Source: Chloroflexota bacterium (GTDB taxonomy: Bacteria; Chloroflexota; Anaerolineae; J102). Taken from it: DNA of 64,000 bases. Shown piece after piece: positions 34,197 through 43,020 of this stretch (the stretch's first letter is position 1; every line of letters begins with the position of its first letter). The translations under genes were made by a program, and so were the position numbers. The stretch lies in NCBI GenBank assembly GCA_029782215.1, contig JAKOVD010000107.1:1-64000 (forward strand), in the 5' to 3' direction. The notes under the pieces were generated by a model, which made no database searches, was not told the origin of the DNA, and was given only the letters and a program-made list of their open reading frames with translations.

Positions 34197-35180
34197 ATGT
34201 CTCGCAAGACCGCTTTTGTAGGACTGCTGGGGCTCTTGATCGTCGCCGTAGCGCTGACGGCATGCGCTGCCCCGGCCACACCGGCCGCCAAGGCCAAGAA
34301 GAAGATCGGCTTCTCCGTCTACGACATGCAGTACGGCTTCTTCCAGGATATGGAGAAGGGTACGCGTGAGGCGGCGCAGGCGGCCGGGTATGACTACGCC
34401 CTCGTCGATCAGAAGAGCAGCGAGGCCACCATGGTCTCCGCCACCCAGGACCTGATCAACCAGGGCATCGACGCCTTGATCATCTCCCCGGTCAAGCCGG
34501 ACGCGATGGGGCCCCTGGTGGATGCCGCCAAGAAGAAGGGCATCCCCGTGGTCGTGGATGACATCGGCGGCGGCGGCACGGCCTACGACGTCATCGTCAT
34601 CTCCGACAATGCCAACGGCGGCATCATGGCGGCCGATTACCTGGACAAGCTGATCAAGGGCACCGGGAACACCTCCAAGAAGGTGGCTTCGATCACCTGC
34701 GATCCGACAGCCGTCTATGCCTGGCAGCGCAACGTCAACTTCGAGAAACGGATCAAGGAACTGGGCTACACCGTCGTTGCTTCTCTGAACGGCAACAGCA
34801 AGCAGGAAGAAGGCTACCGCCTGATGAAGGACGTTCTGTCCGCCAACCCGGATGTGGCAGGTGTCTTCTCGTGCAACGACCCGATGGCCGTGGGCGCGGC
34901 GCAGGCGATTGCCGATGCTGGCAAGAGCGGCGTCAAGGACATTCCGGTGGTGGGCTTCAACGCCGACGAGATCGCCCTGAAGGCGATCAAGGAAGGCTCG
35001 ATGGCAGCCACCGTCCAGCAGATCCCCTATGACATGGGCAAGATGACCGTCGACCTGGCCACCAAGCTCATGAACGGCGAGAAGTTGAAGTATGACAAGG
35101 AAGCCGAGCGGGAAATCTACGTTCCGGTCAAGCTGATCACCCCGGAGAATGTGGACACGCTGCTCAAGCCGCAGCAGTAA
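34197..35180 (+). CDS. Sugar-binding lipoprotein, RbsB type
   Basis: A 327-residue periplasmic-binding-protein-like lipoprotein with ribosome site AAAGGAGAG and lipobox LTAC. The mature sequence has the two-lobe pattern of RbsB (KIGFSVYDMQYGFFQDMEKG, GIDALIISPVKPDAM, DVAGVFSCNDPMAVGAAQA, PVVGFNADE). It is last in its operon, and a very strong hairpin (35218-35254) follows. Binds the monosaccharide delivered to the two permeases. Confidence 0.9.
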   Translation: MSRKTAFVGLLGLLIVAVALTACAAPATPAAKAKKKIGFSVYDMQYGFFQDMEKGTREAAQAAGYDYALVDQKSSEATMVSATQDLINQGIDALIISPVKPDAMGPLVDAAKKKGIPVVVDDIGGGGTAYDVIVISDNANGGIMAADYLDKLIKGTGNTSKKVASITCDPTAVYAWQRNVNFEKRIKELGYTVVASLNGNSKQEEGYRLMKDVLSANPDVAGVFSCNDPMAVGAAQAIADAGKSGVKDIPVVGFNADEIALKAIKEGSMAATVQQIPYDMGKMTVDLATKLMNGEKLKYDKEAEREIYVPVKLITPENVDTLLKPQQ

Positions 35181-35217
35181 AGCAGGTTCCGGCGGGGTTT
35201 TCCCTGTCGACCACACG

Positions 35218-35254
35218 CCGGGCGGCGGCCTCCCAACGGGGAGCCGCCGCCCGG
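35218..35254 (+). terminator. Strong hairpin after the importer operon
   Basis: A 16-17 bp GC-rich stem (35218-35234 with 35239-35254, one bulge) and a 4-nt loop. No T-run follows, so it may stabilise the mRNA end or be a factor-assisted terminator. Confidence 0.55.
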
Positions 35255-35313
35255 AACCGGGGAGGGTGAGGGGGAGTGTGAGGGCCCAGGAGCGAACATG
35301 GGAAGGTAGCTGC

Positions 35314-35342
35314 CTGACAAGCTGTGTATCTGGTCATATGGT
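35314..35342 (+). promoter_or_regulatory. Promoter of the second GntR operon
   Basis: CTGACA (35314-35319), 17 bp, TATGGT (35337-35342). The operator at 35339-35348 covers the -10 box. Confidence 0.5.
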
Positions 35343-35348
35343 ATACCA
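35339..35348. promoter_or_regulatory. UxuR/ExuR-like GntR operator (TGGTATACCA)
   Basis: A perfect 10-bp palindrome, identical to the core of the E. coli hexuronate regulator site TTGGTATACCAA as I recall it. It lies 63 bp upstream of the GntR-family start codon and overlaps the promoter -10, consistent with autoregulation. Confidence 0.6.
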
Positions 35349-35410
35349 ACATATGGGGCGTCGTTATCCCCTGTCTCTGGTCCCAAACGACGTTCGCCGT
35401 GCCCCTGGCC

Positions 35411-36148
35411 ATGCAAACCAAGCTACCGGACATCGAACCCCTGGAACGTGAGCAGCGCCTGTACGAGCGCGTGGCCGAGCGCATCTACGGGATGGTTCAG
35501 GATGAGACCTGGCGTTCGGGGGATCGTCTGCCGCCGGAGCGGGATCTGGCCGAGGCGTTTGGCGTCAGCAGAACGGTAGTGCGCGAAGCCATCAAGGTGC
35601 TGGAAGCGCGCGGCGTCCTGGAGACGCAAACGGGAAGCGGCGTCTACGTCGGCCGGCCAGACTTAAGCATCGTGGCGCGTTCGCTGCAGACCTACCTGCA
35701 GCTCCTGGGCCAGGACAATATCGACTTGCGCATGGTGGAAATCCGCCGGGTGCTTGAGGTGGAGATTGCCGCCCTGGCGGCGCTGCGGGCGACGCCGGAG
35801 CAGCGCCGCGAGCTGGTGCGCCTGTGCGAGGAAATGCGCAAGAACCGCCGGGCGCCGCGGGTGTTGGCCGAAATGGACTTCGAGCTGCACCTGCTGTTGG
35901 CCGAGGCGGCGCAGAACGAGCTGTTTGTGGTGCTGTTGGCGCCTCTGGTAGAGCAGTTGCGGGGCCACTTCATCTACGCCTGGGAGCGCTATGGGTCCCG
36001 GCCGTTGGAGGCCATTTTCAGCCAACACGAGGCCATTGTCGATGCCGTGGCATGCGGCGAGCCGGAACGCGCGCGCCAGGCCATGGTTGAACACGTCGCC
36101 TATTACACCGGAATTGTGCAGGAACGCCTGGAGATGCGCACCACATGA
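35411..36148 (+). CDS. GntR-family regulator, FadR/FCD type (second)
   Basis: A 245-residue regulator. The winged helix reads RVAERIYGMVQDETWRSGDR, LPPERDLAEAFGVSRTVVRE and ends GSGVYVGRP; the FCD domain has MDFELHLLLAEAAQ and HEAIVDAVACGEPERARQA. I start at ATG 35411 because the in-frame region upstream contains the promoter and operator. It overlaps the cupin gene by 4 bp, and the catabolic genes follow, so it probably controls 35.4-42.9 kb in response to a sugar acid. Confidence 0.82.
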   Translation: MQTKLPDIEPLEREQRLYERVAERIYGMVQDETWRSGDRLPPERDLAEAFGVSRTVVREAIKVLEARGVLETQTGSGVYVGRPDLSIVARSLQTYLQLLGQDNIDLRMVEIRRVLEVEIAALAALRATPEQRRELVRLCEEMRKNRRAPRVLAEMDFELHLLLAEAAQNELFVVLLAPLVEQLRGHFIYAWERYGSRPLEAIFSQHEAIVDAVACGEPERARQAMVEHVAYYTGIVQERLEMRTT

Positions 36149-36492
36149 AAGAAAGCCCTGTCGTCAGCGCCGCCAACGTCCCCTGGAGCCAGCACCCGCG
36201 TTTTGCTGACATCGGCATGCGCGTCCTGCTGACGACCGCCGACAATCCCTTTGCCAACGTCAACGCCGTGCGCGTGCCGGTGGGCCAGGAGGTGGGCCGC
36301 CACCTGCACCCCACCCAGATCGAAACGGTCTACGTCCTGGCCGGCCGCTGCGTGCTGACCCTGGGTGAGACCGAGCACCCGATGTCGGCCGGCAGCATCG
36401 TCGCCATTCCCATCGGCGTCGAGCACAGCCTGCGCAACGCCGCCGACGAGGATGTGGAACTGCTCGCCTTCTTTACACCACCGCTATCCTAG
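36145..36492 (+). CDS. Small cupin-domain protein
   Basis: A 115-residue single-domain cupin. Motif 1 includes GRHLHPTQIETVYVLAGRCV (His-x-His equivalent HLH plus Glu) and motif 2 is IPIGVEHSLRNAA. Probably a metal-dependent isomerase or a ligand-binding protein. Its start codon overlaps the regulator's stop, which ties it to the sugar-acid operon. Precise function unknown. Confidence 0.7.
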   Translation: MKESPVVSAANVPWSQHPRFADIGMRVLLTTADNPFANVNAVRVPVGQEVGRHLHPTQIETVYVLAGRCVLTLGETEHPMSAGSIVAIPIGVEHSLRNAADEDVELLAFFTPPLS

Positions 36493-36527
36493 TTGAACGT
36501 TCAGCGTTCAACGTTGAACGTTCAACC
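36493..36527. repeat. Heptamer repeat tract between cupin and E1 alpha genes
   Basis: Five 7-nt units (TTGAACG, TTCAGCG, TTCAACG, TTGAACG, TTCAACC) fill most of the 52-bp gap. The units are related to those in dnaE2. Confidence 0.75.
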
Positions 36528-36544
36528 CCGAAGGGAGACTGAAC

Positions 36545-37501
36545 ATGCTGGAACGTGATGAACTGCTGCGGATGTACAAGACCATGCTGCTGATCCGGCG
36601 CTTCGAGGAACAGGCTGTGGCGTTCTACAAGTCCGGCGATCTGCGCGGCTCGCTGCACCCGTGTATCGGCCAAGAGGCGACCGCCGTCGGCGCGGTCTTT
36701 GCGCTGCGGCCCGATGACTACCTGACCTGCACCTATCGCGGGCACGGGCAGGCCATCGCCAAGGGGCTGGATGCCAAGGCGGGCATGTCGGAGCTGCTGG
36801 GGCGCGCCACTGGCTGCAGCCTCGGCAAGGGTGGTTCCATGCACTATACGGACCCCAGCATCGGCCTGTTGGGCGAAAACGCCATTGTCGGCGCCGGTGC
36901 GCCCATCGCCGTCGGTGCTGCCTTTGCGGCCAGGCTCAGCAAAAGCGACCGCGTTGCCCTGACGATGTTCGGCGACGGCGCCCTCAACCAGGGACCGCTG
37001 ATGGAAGCGCTGAACCTGGCGGCGGTGTGGCAGGCGCCGGTGATCTTCTTCTGCGAGAACAACCTGTACTCGGAGATGACCCCGATCCGGAACATGGTGG
37101 GCACTGCCACCTTGATGGAGCGGGCTGCGGGCTTCGGCATCCGCTCGCTTCGGGTCGATGGCTATGACGTGCTGGCCGTCTACGAGGCGACGAAGGAGGC
37201 GGTGGAACACGCCCGCCGCGGCGGTGGCCCCACCTTTATCGAGGCAATGACCTACCGGCTCTTTGGGCACATGGTGGGCGACAACGAGCCCTACCGCACC
37301 AAGGAAGAGGTGGCGGAATGGCGGGCCAAGGACCCCACGGTCACGTTCCCCCGGCGGCTTGTCGAGGACTTCGACGTAGGTGAGACTGAGATCGCAGCCA
37401 TCCAGACCCAGGTCGAGGCAGAGATCGCCGCCATCGCCCGCTTTGCTCACGAAAGCCCCTGGCCGGAGCTGGGGGCGATTGCCGACCACGTCTTCGCCTG
37501 A
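36545..37501 (+). CDS. TPP-dependent 2-oxoacid dehydrogenase E1, alpha subunit
   Basis: A 318-residue protein of the pyruvate/acetoin dehydrogenase E1 alpha type. The start RMYKTMLLIRRFEEQAVAFY, the HPCIGQEATAVG motif and the TPP motif MFGDGALNQGPLMEALN continuing to ENNLYSEMT are all present. Its partner, the beta subunit, is encoded 1.06 kb downstream with a lactonase between. No E2 or E3 genes are in the window, so either these are elsewhere or the enzyme works without lipoyl transfer. Confidence 0.85.
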   Translation: MLERDELLRMYKTMLLIRRFEEQAVAFYKSGDLRGSLHPCIGQEATAVGAVFALRPDDYLTCTYRGHGQAIAKGLDAKAGMSELLGRATGCSLGKGGSMHYTDPSIGLLGENAIVGAGAPIAVGAAFAARLSKSDRVALTMFGDGALNQGPLMEALNLAAVWQAPVIFFCENNLYSEMTPIRNMVGTATLMERAAGFGIRSLRVDGYDVLAVYEATKEAVEHARRGGGPTFIEAMTYRLFGHMVGDNEPYRTKEEVAEWRAKDPTVTFPRRLVEDFDVGETEIAAIQTQVEAEIAAIARFAHESPWPELGAIADHVFA

Positions 37502-37557
37502 CCGTCGTCCCTCCATCCTTCGTTCTCCGTCCCCAGTCTTCTCACTTGGAGGTTCGC

Positions 37558-38415
37558 ATGACCATCCCGATCATCGACACCCACCAGCATCTCTGGGACC
37601 TGCGCAAGGTCGAGTATCCCTGGCTGGTGCCCGCGTACGGGCCCCTTTACCAGACCTATGTCCCCGCCGACCTGGCCCCGCAGTTGGCCCAGGCGGGTGT
37701 GAGCGGCACCGTCCTGGTGCAGTCGGCCAACAGCTACGAGGACACCGTGTACATGCTGGACCAGGCCGACGTTCACCCCTGGGTGATCGGCGTGGCCGGC
37801 TGGCTGCCCCTGCTGGACCCTGAGGCCACCGGCAAGGCGATCGAGCGCTTCACCAAGCATCCGCTGTTCAAGGGGATGCGGCACCTGATCCATGAGGAGC
37901 CCGATCCGCACTGGCTGCTGCAGGAGCCTATCTATGAAAGCCTGGGGCTGGTCGCCGCCGCCGGGCTGACCCTGGATGTGGTTGCCACCAGGCACGAGCA
38001 CATGGAGTGCATTCCTGTGGTCGGCGAGAAGGTGCCCACCCTGAAGATGGTCATCGACCACCTGGCGCAGCCGCCCTTCCAGGCCGGCGAGCCGGGCCAA
38101 TGGGGCGAGGACATGCGCATCGCCGCCGCCAACCCCCTGGTCTGCGCCAAGATCTCCGGTCTGGGCACGGCCAGCGGCAAATGGGAGGATTGGACGGCCG
38201 ACGACATCCGCGACCTGGTACACTGGGCCATCGACCTGTTCGGCCCGCAGCGCTGTATGGTGGGCGGCGACTGGCCCGTTTCCGTGCTGGCAGGGGGCTA
38301 TGTCAAAGCCTTCACGGCCTACAAGCAGATTCTATCCGAACGTTCGCCTGCCGACCAGGAGCAGATCCTGCACAAGACGGCAGCGGCGTTTTACAACGTT
38401 TCCCTGCCGGCGTGA
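37558..38415 (+). CDS. Amidohydrolase-family lactonase (fuconolactonase-like)
   Basis: A 285-residue metal-dependent hydrolase of the COG3618 group. GGAGG lies 5 bases before ATG 37558. The N-terminal metal site is IIDTHQHLWD, a middle His is in KMVIDHLAQPPF, and the catalytic Asp is in MVGGDWPVS. Relatives hydrolyse L-fucono-, L-rhamnono- or galactarolactones. Placed between the E1 subunit genes and near sugar dehydrogenases (SDR, Gfo/Idh), it probably opens the lactone formed by oxidation of a sugar. Confidence 0.78.
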   Translation: MTIPIIDTHQHLWDLRKVEYPWLVPAYGPLYQTYVPADLAPQLAQAGVSGTVLVQSANSYEDTVYMLDQADVHPWVIGVAGWLPLLDPEATGKAIERFTKHPLFKGMRHLIHEEPDPHWLLQEPIYESLGLVAAAGLTLDVVATRHEHMECIPVVGEKVPTLKMVIDHLAQPPFQAGEPGQWGEDMRIAAANPLVCAKISGLGTASGKWEDWTADDIRDLVHWAIDLFGPQRCMVGGDWPVSVLAGGYVKAFTAYKQILSERSPADQEQILHKTAAAFYNVSLPA

Positions 38416-38437
38416 GAAGGCGGTCGGGCGACTACCA

Positions 38438-38496
38438 CTCCCTCACGGTCGCGGCTCGGATGACGTGTGACCACTCCCTCACGGTCGTGGCTCGCA
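38438..38496. repeat. Two copies of a dispersed repeat with core CTCCCTCACGGTCG
   Basis: Copies at 38438-38460 and 38474-38496 differ at three positions. The same core occurs (complemented) twice near 25568-25658 and once at 59961. Confidence 0.7.
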
Positions 38497-38518
38497 TGAA
38501 CGGGCGGGCGACCACTGT

Positions 38519-38546
38519 CTGATGACTGACGACTGACTACTGACGA
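38519..38546. repeat. Heptamer repeat tract before E1 beta
   Basis: Four 7-nt units (CTGATGA, CTGACGA, CTGACTA, CTGACGA) end 12 bp before the E1 beta start codon. Confidence 0.75.
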
Positions 38547-38558
38547 CTGGAGCAACCC

Positions 38559-39533
38559 ATGCGCGAACTTACCTACGCCCAGGCGCTGCGCGAGGCCATC
38601 ACCGAAGAGATGGAGCGCAACCCCGAAATCCTCCTCCTTGGCGAGGACATCGGCGTGTACGGCGGCGTCTTCAAGGTCACGGAGGGGCTGTTGGCCCGCT
38701 TTGGGCCAGAGCGCGTGATCGAAACCCCCATTTCGGAGGCGGGCTTCATCAGCGCCGCCGTGGGTATGGCCATGACCGGCAAGCACCCCCTGGCCGAGCT
38801 CATGTTCATGGATTTCGCGCTGGTGGCGGCGGACTCTATCTTCAACCAGGCGGCCAAGATGCGGTATATGTCCGGCGGCCGTGTGAAAGTGCCCCTGCTG
38901 ATCCGCACTCAGCAGGGAGGCGGCCGCGGCAACGCCGCCCAGCACTCGCAGAGCCTGGAAACCCTCTTCACCCACCTGCCCGGATTCAAGGTGGCCCTGC
39001 CGGCCACCCCCTACGACGCCAAGGGCCTGCTGAAGACGGCGCTGCGCGACGACAACCCGGTGATCATGATCGAGCATAAGCTGCTCTACAACACCAAGGG
39101 GCCGGTGCCGGTCGAGGAATACACGCTTCCCTTCGGCAAAGCGGCGATCAAGCGTCCCGGCGATGACGTCACCCTGGTCAGCCTCTCGCGCACGGTGCTG
39201 TTTGCGCAGGAGGCGGCCGAGTTGGCGGCCCAGGAGGGCATCGATGTCGAGGTGATCGACCTGCGGACGACCGTGCCCCTGGACCTGGACACCATCTTGG
39301 CCTCGGTGCGCAAGACAAACCGGCTTGTCATCGCCCACGAGTCCCACCGGCGGCTGGGCATCGGCGCCGAGATCGCGGCCCTGGTGCAGGAGCACGCCTT
39401 CGACTATCTCGATGCGCCCATTGCCCGCGTGGGCGCCATGGATATCCCCATCCCCTACAGCAAGGTCCTGGAAGATGAGGCGCTGCCGGGCACGCCGCAC
39501 ATCCTGGCTGCTATCCGCAGCGTCGTCGCCTGA
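38559..39533 (+). CDS. TPP-dependent 2-oxoacid dehydrogenase E1, beta subunit
   Basis: A 324-residue partner of the E1 alpha protein. It has the typical opening LTYAQALREAITEEMERNPE, LLGEDIGVYGG, TPISEAGFISAAVGMAMTG, and the C-terminal transketolase domain with VIDLRTTVPLDLDTI and HESHRRLG. Length is normal. The ribosome site is weak and the gap before it is filled with repeats. Confidence 0.85.
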   Translation: MRELTYAQALREAITEEMERNPEILLLGEDIGVYGGVFKVTEGLLARFGPERVIETPISEAGFISAAVGMAMTGKHPLAELMFMDFALVAADSIFNQAAKMRYMSGGRVKVPLLIRTQQGGGRGNAAQHSQSLETLFTHLPGFKVALPATPYDAKGLLKTALRDDNPVIMIEHKLLYNTKGPVPVEEYTLPFGKAAIKRPGDDVTLVSLSRTVLFAQEAAELAAQEGIDVEVIDLRTTVPLDLDTILASVRKTNRLVIAHESHRRLGIGAEIAALVQEHAFDYLDAPIARVGAMDIPIPYSKVLEDEALPGTPHILAAIRSVVA

Positions 39534-39562
39534 TGTCGTGAACGCTTAAGGAGATCGCTCTT

Positions 39563-40660
39563 ATGGTTGACCCCGTTCTCGAACTCAACTACAAGCCTGT
39601 TCTTCCGCCCAAGACCGACTATGGCATCGGCCTGATCGGCTGCGGCGGCATCGTCCAGTACGCGGCGCTGCCCTCCTACCGCAAGCACAAACTACGGGTC
39701 GTAGCTGCCTACGACAAGCAGCGGCCGACGGCCGAGATCGTGGCCGGCGAGTTCAACATTCCCAAGGTGTATGACTCCGTCGAGGAGTTGGCCAACGATC
39801 CCGACGTCGACATCATCGAGATCTCGGTGCCGCCGAAGTTCCAGCCGCCCCTCGCCAAGCTCTGCATCGAGGCGGGCAAGCACCTGCTCTGCCAGAAGCC
39901 GCTGGCCCTGGACCTGGCAGAGGCCGCCGAAATCGTGCGCCTGGGCCGCGAGAAGGGCGTCAAGGTGGCGGTCAACCAGCAGTTGCGCTGGGGGCAGGGC
40001 ATCCGCGCCGCCAAAGACCTGATCCGCAAGGGCTGGATCGGGCAGGTGGCGGACGCCTCGATCGAGGTGAGCGTCAACACGCCGTGGAATATGTGGGATT
40101 GGCTGGCGGCTTCGCCCCGGCTGGAGGTGCAATTCCATTCCATCCACTACATCGACGCCATGCGTTCCCTGTTTGGCGACCCGGTGTGGGTGACCAGCCG
40201 CCATGCCCGCAATCCCTTGCAGGGCACCATGATCGGCGAGACCAAGACGATCACGATCCTGGATTACGCCAACGACCTGCAGGCGTTGATTGCCGACAAC
40301 CACTACAACTACAGCGACGATTACTTCGCCATCTTCCGGTTCATCGGCACGGACGGGCACATCACCGGCACGCTGGGGGCCATGTACAACTACCCGCACG
40401 GCCGTGAGGACACCCTGCAGTGGAGCAGCCAGCGCTACTACAAGGACAAGCGCTTCGAGGCGAAGCTGGAGGGGAAGTGGATTCCCGATGCCTTTATCGG
40501 GCCCACGGCCTCGCTGATGCAGGCCATCCAGGAAGATGGCGTGCCGGAGACGGACGCCGCCGACAACCTGAACACGCTGCGCATCGTCGAAGCGGCCTAC
40601 ATTTCGGCGGCAGAGAACCGCTCCGTGCGCCTGGATGAAGTGCAGGCGGTGCCGAGATGA
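39563..40660 (+). CDS. Gfo/Idh/MocA-family oxidoreductase
   Basis: A 365-residue NAD(P)-dependent dehydrogenase. The Rossmann fold reads GIGLIGCGGIVQYAALP and the family's catalytic Lys is in the CQKPLALDL motif (position of the usual EKP). It has an AAGGAG ribosome site and overlaps the following SDR by 4 bp. Probably oxidises or reduces a sugar, inositol or sugar acid in the same pathway. Confidence 0.82.
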   Translation: MVDPVLELNYKPVLPPKTDYGIGLIGCGGIVQYAALPSYRKHKLRVVAAYDKQRPTAEIVAGEFNIPKVYDSVEELANDPDVDIIEISVPPKFQPPLAKLCIEAGKHLLCQKPLALDLAEAAEIVRLGREKGVKVAVNQQLRWGQGIRAAKDLIRKGWIGQVADASIEVSVNTPWNMWDWLAASPRLEVQFHSIHYIDAMRSLFGDPVWVTSRHARNPLQGTMIGETKTITILDYANDLQALIADNHYNYSDDYFAIFRFIGTDGHITGTLGAMYNYPHGREDTLQWSSQRYYKDKRFEAKLEGKWIPDAFIGPTASLMQAIQEDGVPETDAADNLNTLRIVEAAYISAAENRSVRLDEVQAVPR

Positions 40661-41547
40661 CGGCGATGCAGCCCAGATTCTCAGACAAGGTCGCGATCGT
40701 GACCGGGGCCGGCCAGGGCATCGGCAAGGGCGTGGCCGCGCGCCTCGCCCGCGAGGGCGCCCAGGTGATCATTGCCGAGTACAACGCCGATACGGCGGCG
40801 GCTGCCGCCCGTGAGATCGAGAACAGCGGCGGCAAGGCCGCGCCCTACCGCATTGATATCGCAGATGCGGCGGCGGTGCGCCAGATGGTGGCAGACGTGG
40901 CGGCCGCCTGGGGCCATATCGACATCCTCGTCAACAATGCCGGGCTCGCGCAGACCAAGCCCATGATGGAGCTGACCGAGGCGGACTGGGACCGCGTGGT
41001 GGACGTCAACATGCGGGGGACCTTCTTCTGTCTGCAGGCCGTCGCCGCCCAGATGATCAGGCAGGCGCCAGCGGAGCTGCGTGAGGCAGGGCCCGCCGAC
41101 ATCTTCGCCACCACCGCGGACCAGGCTGCCAGGGCCGCAGCGGCCGCGGCGTCGTTGGCGGGCAGCTACGGCAAGATCGTCAATTTCTCGTCGGTCTCCG
41201 GACGCCGTGGCCGGCCGCTTTCCACCCACTACGCCGCCACCAAGGCCGCCATCATCAGCATCACCCAGTCGGCGGCCCTGGCCCTGGCGCCCTACCGGAT
41301 CAACGTCAATGCCGTCTGTCCGGGCATTGTTCCTACGACCATGTGGGAGAAGATCGACGAGGACCGCGCCAGCCTCTTTGGCGCCAAGCCCGGCGAAGCC
41401 ATGGCTGCCTTCATCCAGCAGGTGCCGCTCAAGCGCGCTGCCACGCCCGGCGACCTGGCAGGCGCCGTCGCCTTTCTCTGTTCGGCCGACGCCGACTACA
41501 TCACCGGCCAGTCGTTGAACGTCGACGGCGGCTTCGAGATGGATTGA
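40657..41547 (+). CDS. SDR-family oxidoreductase with an Ala-rich insert
   Basis: A 296-residue short-chain dehydrogenase: TGAGQGIGKG, NNAGLAQTKPM, catalytic YAATK and DYITGQSLNVDGG at the end. It is about 40 residues longer than usual because of an Ala-rich insert (around REAGPADIFATTADQAARAA) between the fourth helix and the active-site Ser strand. It lies between the Gfo/Idh gene (4-bp overlap) and the aminotransferase (1-bp gap), so it is part of the same pathway. Confidence 0.8.
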   Translation: MTAMQPRFSDKVAIVTGAGQGIGKGVAARLAREGAQVIIAEYNADTAAAAAREIENSGGKAAPYRIDIADAAAVRQMVADVAAAWGHIDILVNNAGLAQTKPMMELTEADWDRVVDVNMRGTFFCLQAVAAQMIRQAPAELREAGPADIFATTADQAARAAAAAASLAGSYGKIVNFSSVSGRRGRPLSTHYAATKAAIISITQSAALALAPYRINVNAVCPGIVPTTMWEKIDEDRASLFGAKPGEAMAAFIQQVPLKRAATPGDLAGAVAFLCSADADYITGQSLNVDGGFEMD

Positions 41548-41548
41548 C

Positions 41549-42922
41549 ATGAACCACGACACTGCCCACCTCAAGCAGCTTGCCCTCGACCACCTGTGGA
41601 TGGCCTACCAGCCGCCCGTGCCCTACGCCGCCGAAGGCGGCCCGCCCGTCATCGTCGCCGCCGAAGGCACCTGGATGGTCGACAGCGACGGCAAACGCTA
41701 TCTGGACGGCGTCTCGGCGCTGGAGGCGTGCATTGCCGGGCACATCCGCCCGGAGCTGGCGGATGTCGCCTACCGGCAGATGCAGCAGCTCGAATTCCTG
41801 GATGTTTTTCGCTATGCCTCGCCGCCCGCCATTGAGCTGGCCGCCCGCCTGGCGGCGATCACGCCGGGCTCGCTGTCGCGGGTGCACTACACGCCCGGCG
41901 GCAGTGAGGCTGTGGAAACCGCGATCAAGATGGCCAAGCAGTACCACGCCCTGAAGTTGGGAGATACCTCGCGCTACAAGGTGATCACCCGCGAGGGCGC
42001 CTATCATGGCTGCACCTTTGGGGCGATGGCCGTCGATGGCGAGTATTTCGGCACCCGCATCCATCTCTACGACCCGCTGCCGCCGTTCGGCCGCCTTTCA
42101 CCTGCACCCTATCACTACCGCTGCCGCCACTGTGCGGGCGAGCAGGGCTGCTCGCTGGCCTGCGTCGACGACGTCGAGCAGGTGATCCTGGCGGAAGGCC
42201 CCGAAACCGTGGCAGCCATCATCATGGACCCCTGCGCCACGGCCAGCGCCGTCGCCGTGCCGCCCGACGGCTATATGCAGCGCATCCGGCAGCTCTGCGA
42301 CCGCTACGGCATCCTCTTCATCGTCGATGAGATCATCACCGGCTTTGGGCGCACCGGCAAGATGTTTGCATCCGAACATTGGGGCATCCAGCCGGACATC
42401 ATGACGGTGTCGAAGGGGCTGAGCAGCGGCTACATACCCATCGGCGCCGCCATCGCCAGCGAAGAAGTGGCCGATGTCTTCAAGGGCCATCCCCACGGCA
42501 CGCTGTCGCACGGCCAGACCTACGGCGGCCATCCCGTGGCCTGCGCCGTGGCGCTGGCTAACATCGACCTGATCGAGCGCGAGGACCTGCCGGGACAGGC
42601 GGCGGCGAAGGGCGCCCAACTGATGAACGGGCTGAACAGCCTCAGCCACCATGCCAGCTTCGGCGAGGTGCGGGGTATGGGCCTTCTGATCGGGTTGGAG
42701 TTCGTCCATGACCAGGCCACCCGCAAGCTGCCGGAGGACCCGCGCCTGGCGGGCTACCGGCTCCGCACGATCTGCCGCGATCTGGGCCTGATCACGCTGA
42801 CGCTGCACCCGGGCAACGTCCTCTTCCTGGCCCCGCCCCTGACCATCGAGCCTGAGGAAGTCGACGAGATGGTGGACATCGTCGACCGGGCGCTGAGCAT
42901 TTACGAGGAGAACTACCTGTAG
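41549..42922 (+). CDS. Class III PLP-dependent aminotransferase
   Basis: A 457-residue aminotransferase of the omega-amino acid/taurine:pyruvate group. Visible are [15 protein letters not shown] (phosphate binding), [13 protein letters not shown], the Asp in [13 protein letters not shown] and the PLP Lys in [13 protein letters not shown]. Substrates could be an amino sugar derivative, a beta-amino acid or a diamine. It follows the SDR by 1 bp. Its presence in a sugar-acid locus suggests that an aldehyde or ketone intermediate is aminated, or that the starting compound carries nitrogen. Confidence 0.83.
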   Translation: MNHDTAHLKQLALDHLWMAYQPPVPYAAEGGPPVIVAAEGTWMVDSDGKRYLDGVSALEACIAGHIRPELADVAYRQMQQLEFLDVFRYASPPAIELAARLAAITPGSLSRVHYTPGGSEAVETAIKMAKQYHALKLGDTSRYKVITREGAYHGCTFGAMAVDGEYFGTRIHLYDPLPPFGRLSPAPYHYRCRHCAGEQGCSLACVDDVEQVILAEGPETVAAIIMDPCATASAVAVPPDGYMQRIRQLCDRYGILFIVDEIITGFGRTGKMFASEHWGIQPDIMTVSKGLSSGYIPIGAAIASEEVADVFKGHPHGTLSHGQTYGGHPVACAVALANIDLIEREDLPGQAAAKGAQLMNGLNSLSHHASFGEVRGMGLLIGLEFVHDQATRKLPEDPRLAGYRLRTICRDLGLITLTLHPGNVLFLAPPLTIEPEEVDEMVDIVDRALSIYEENYL

Positions 42923-42975
42923 TCCGCACGCCTCACCGAGCACGACGCACGAAATTCCAGTTCGTGCAAACCTGA

Positions 42976-43004
42976 TTGACTTAGTCCATGACTTAGTCTA
43001 TAAT
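42976..43004 (+). promoter_or_regulatory. Consensus promoter with operator repeats for the toxin-antitoxin pair
   Basis: TTGACT (42976-42981), 17 bp, TATAAT (42999-43004). GACTTAGTC occurs twice, 12 bp apart (42978-42986 and 42990-42998), filling the spacer. Each is a 4-1-4 palindrome, fitting autoregulation by the antitoxin complex. Confidence 0.75.
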
Positions 43005-43020
43005 GATGGTGGAGGTCATG

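Noticed and set aside
38391-39500. Minus-strand gene opposite E1 beta
   Set aside because: Antisense shadow; its Asp-Arg-Glu-Gly-Val segments are just the dispersed repeat translated.
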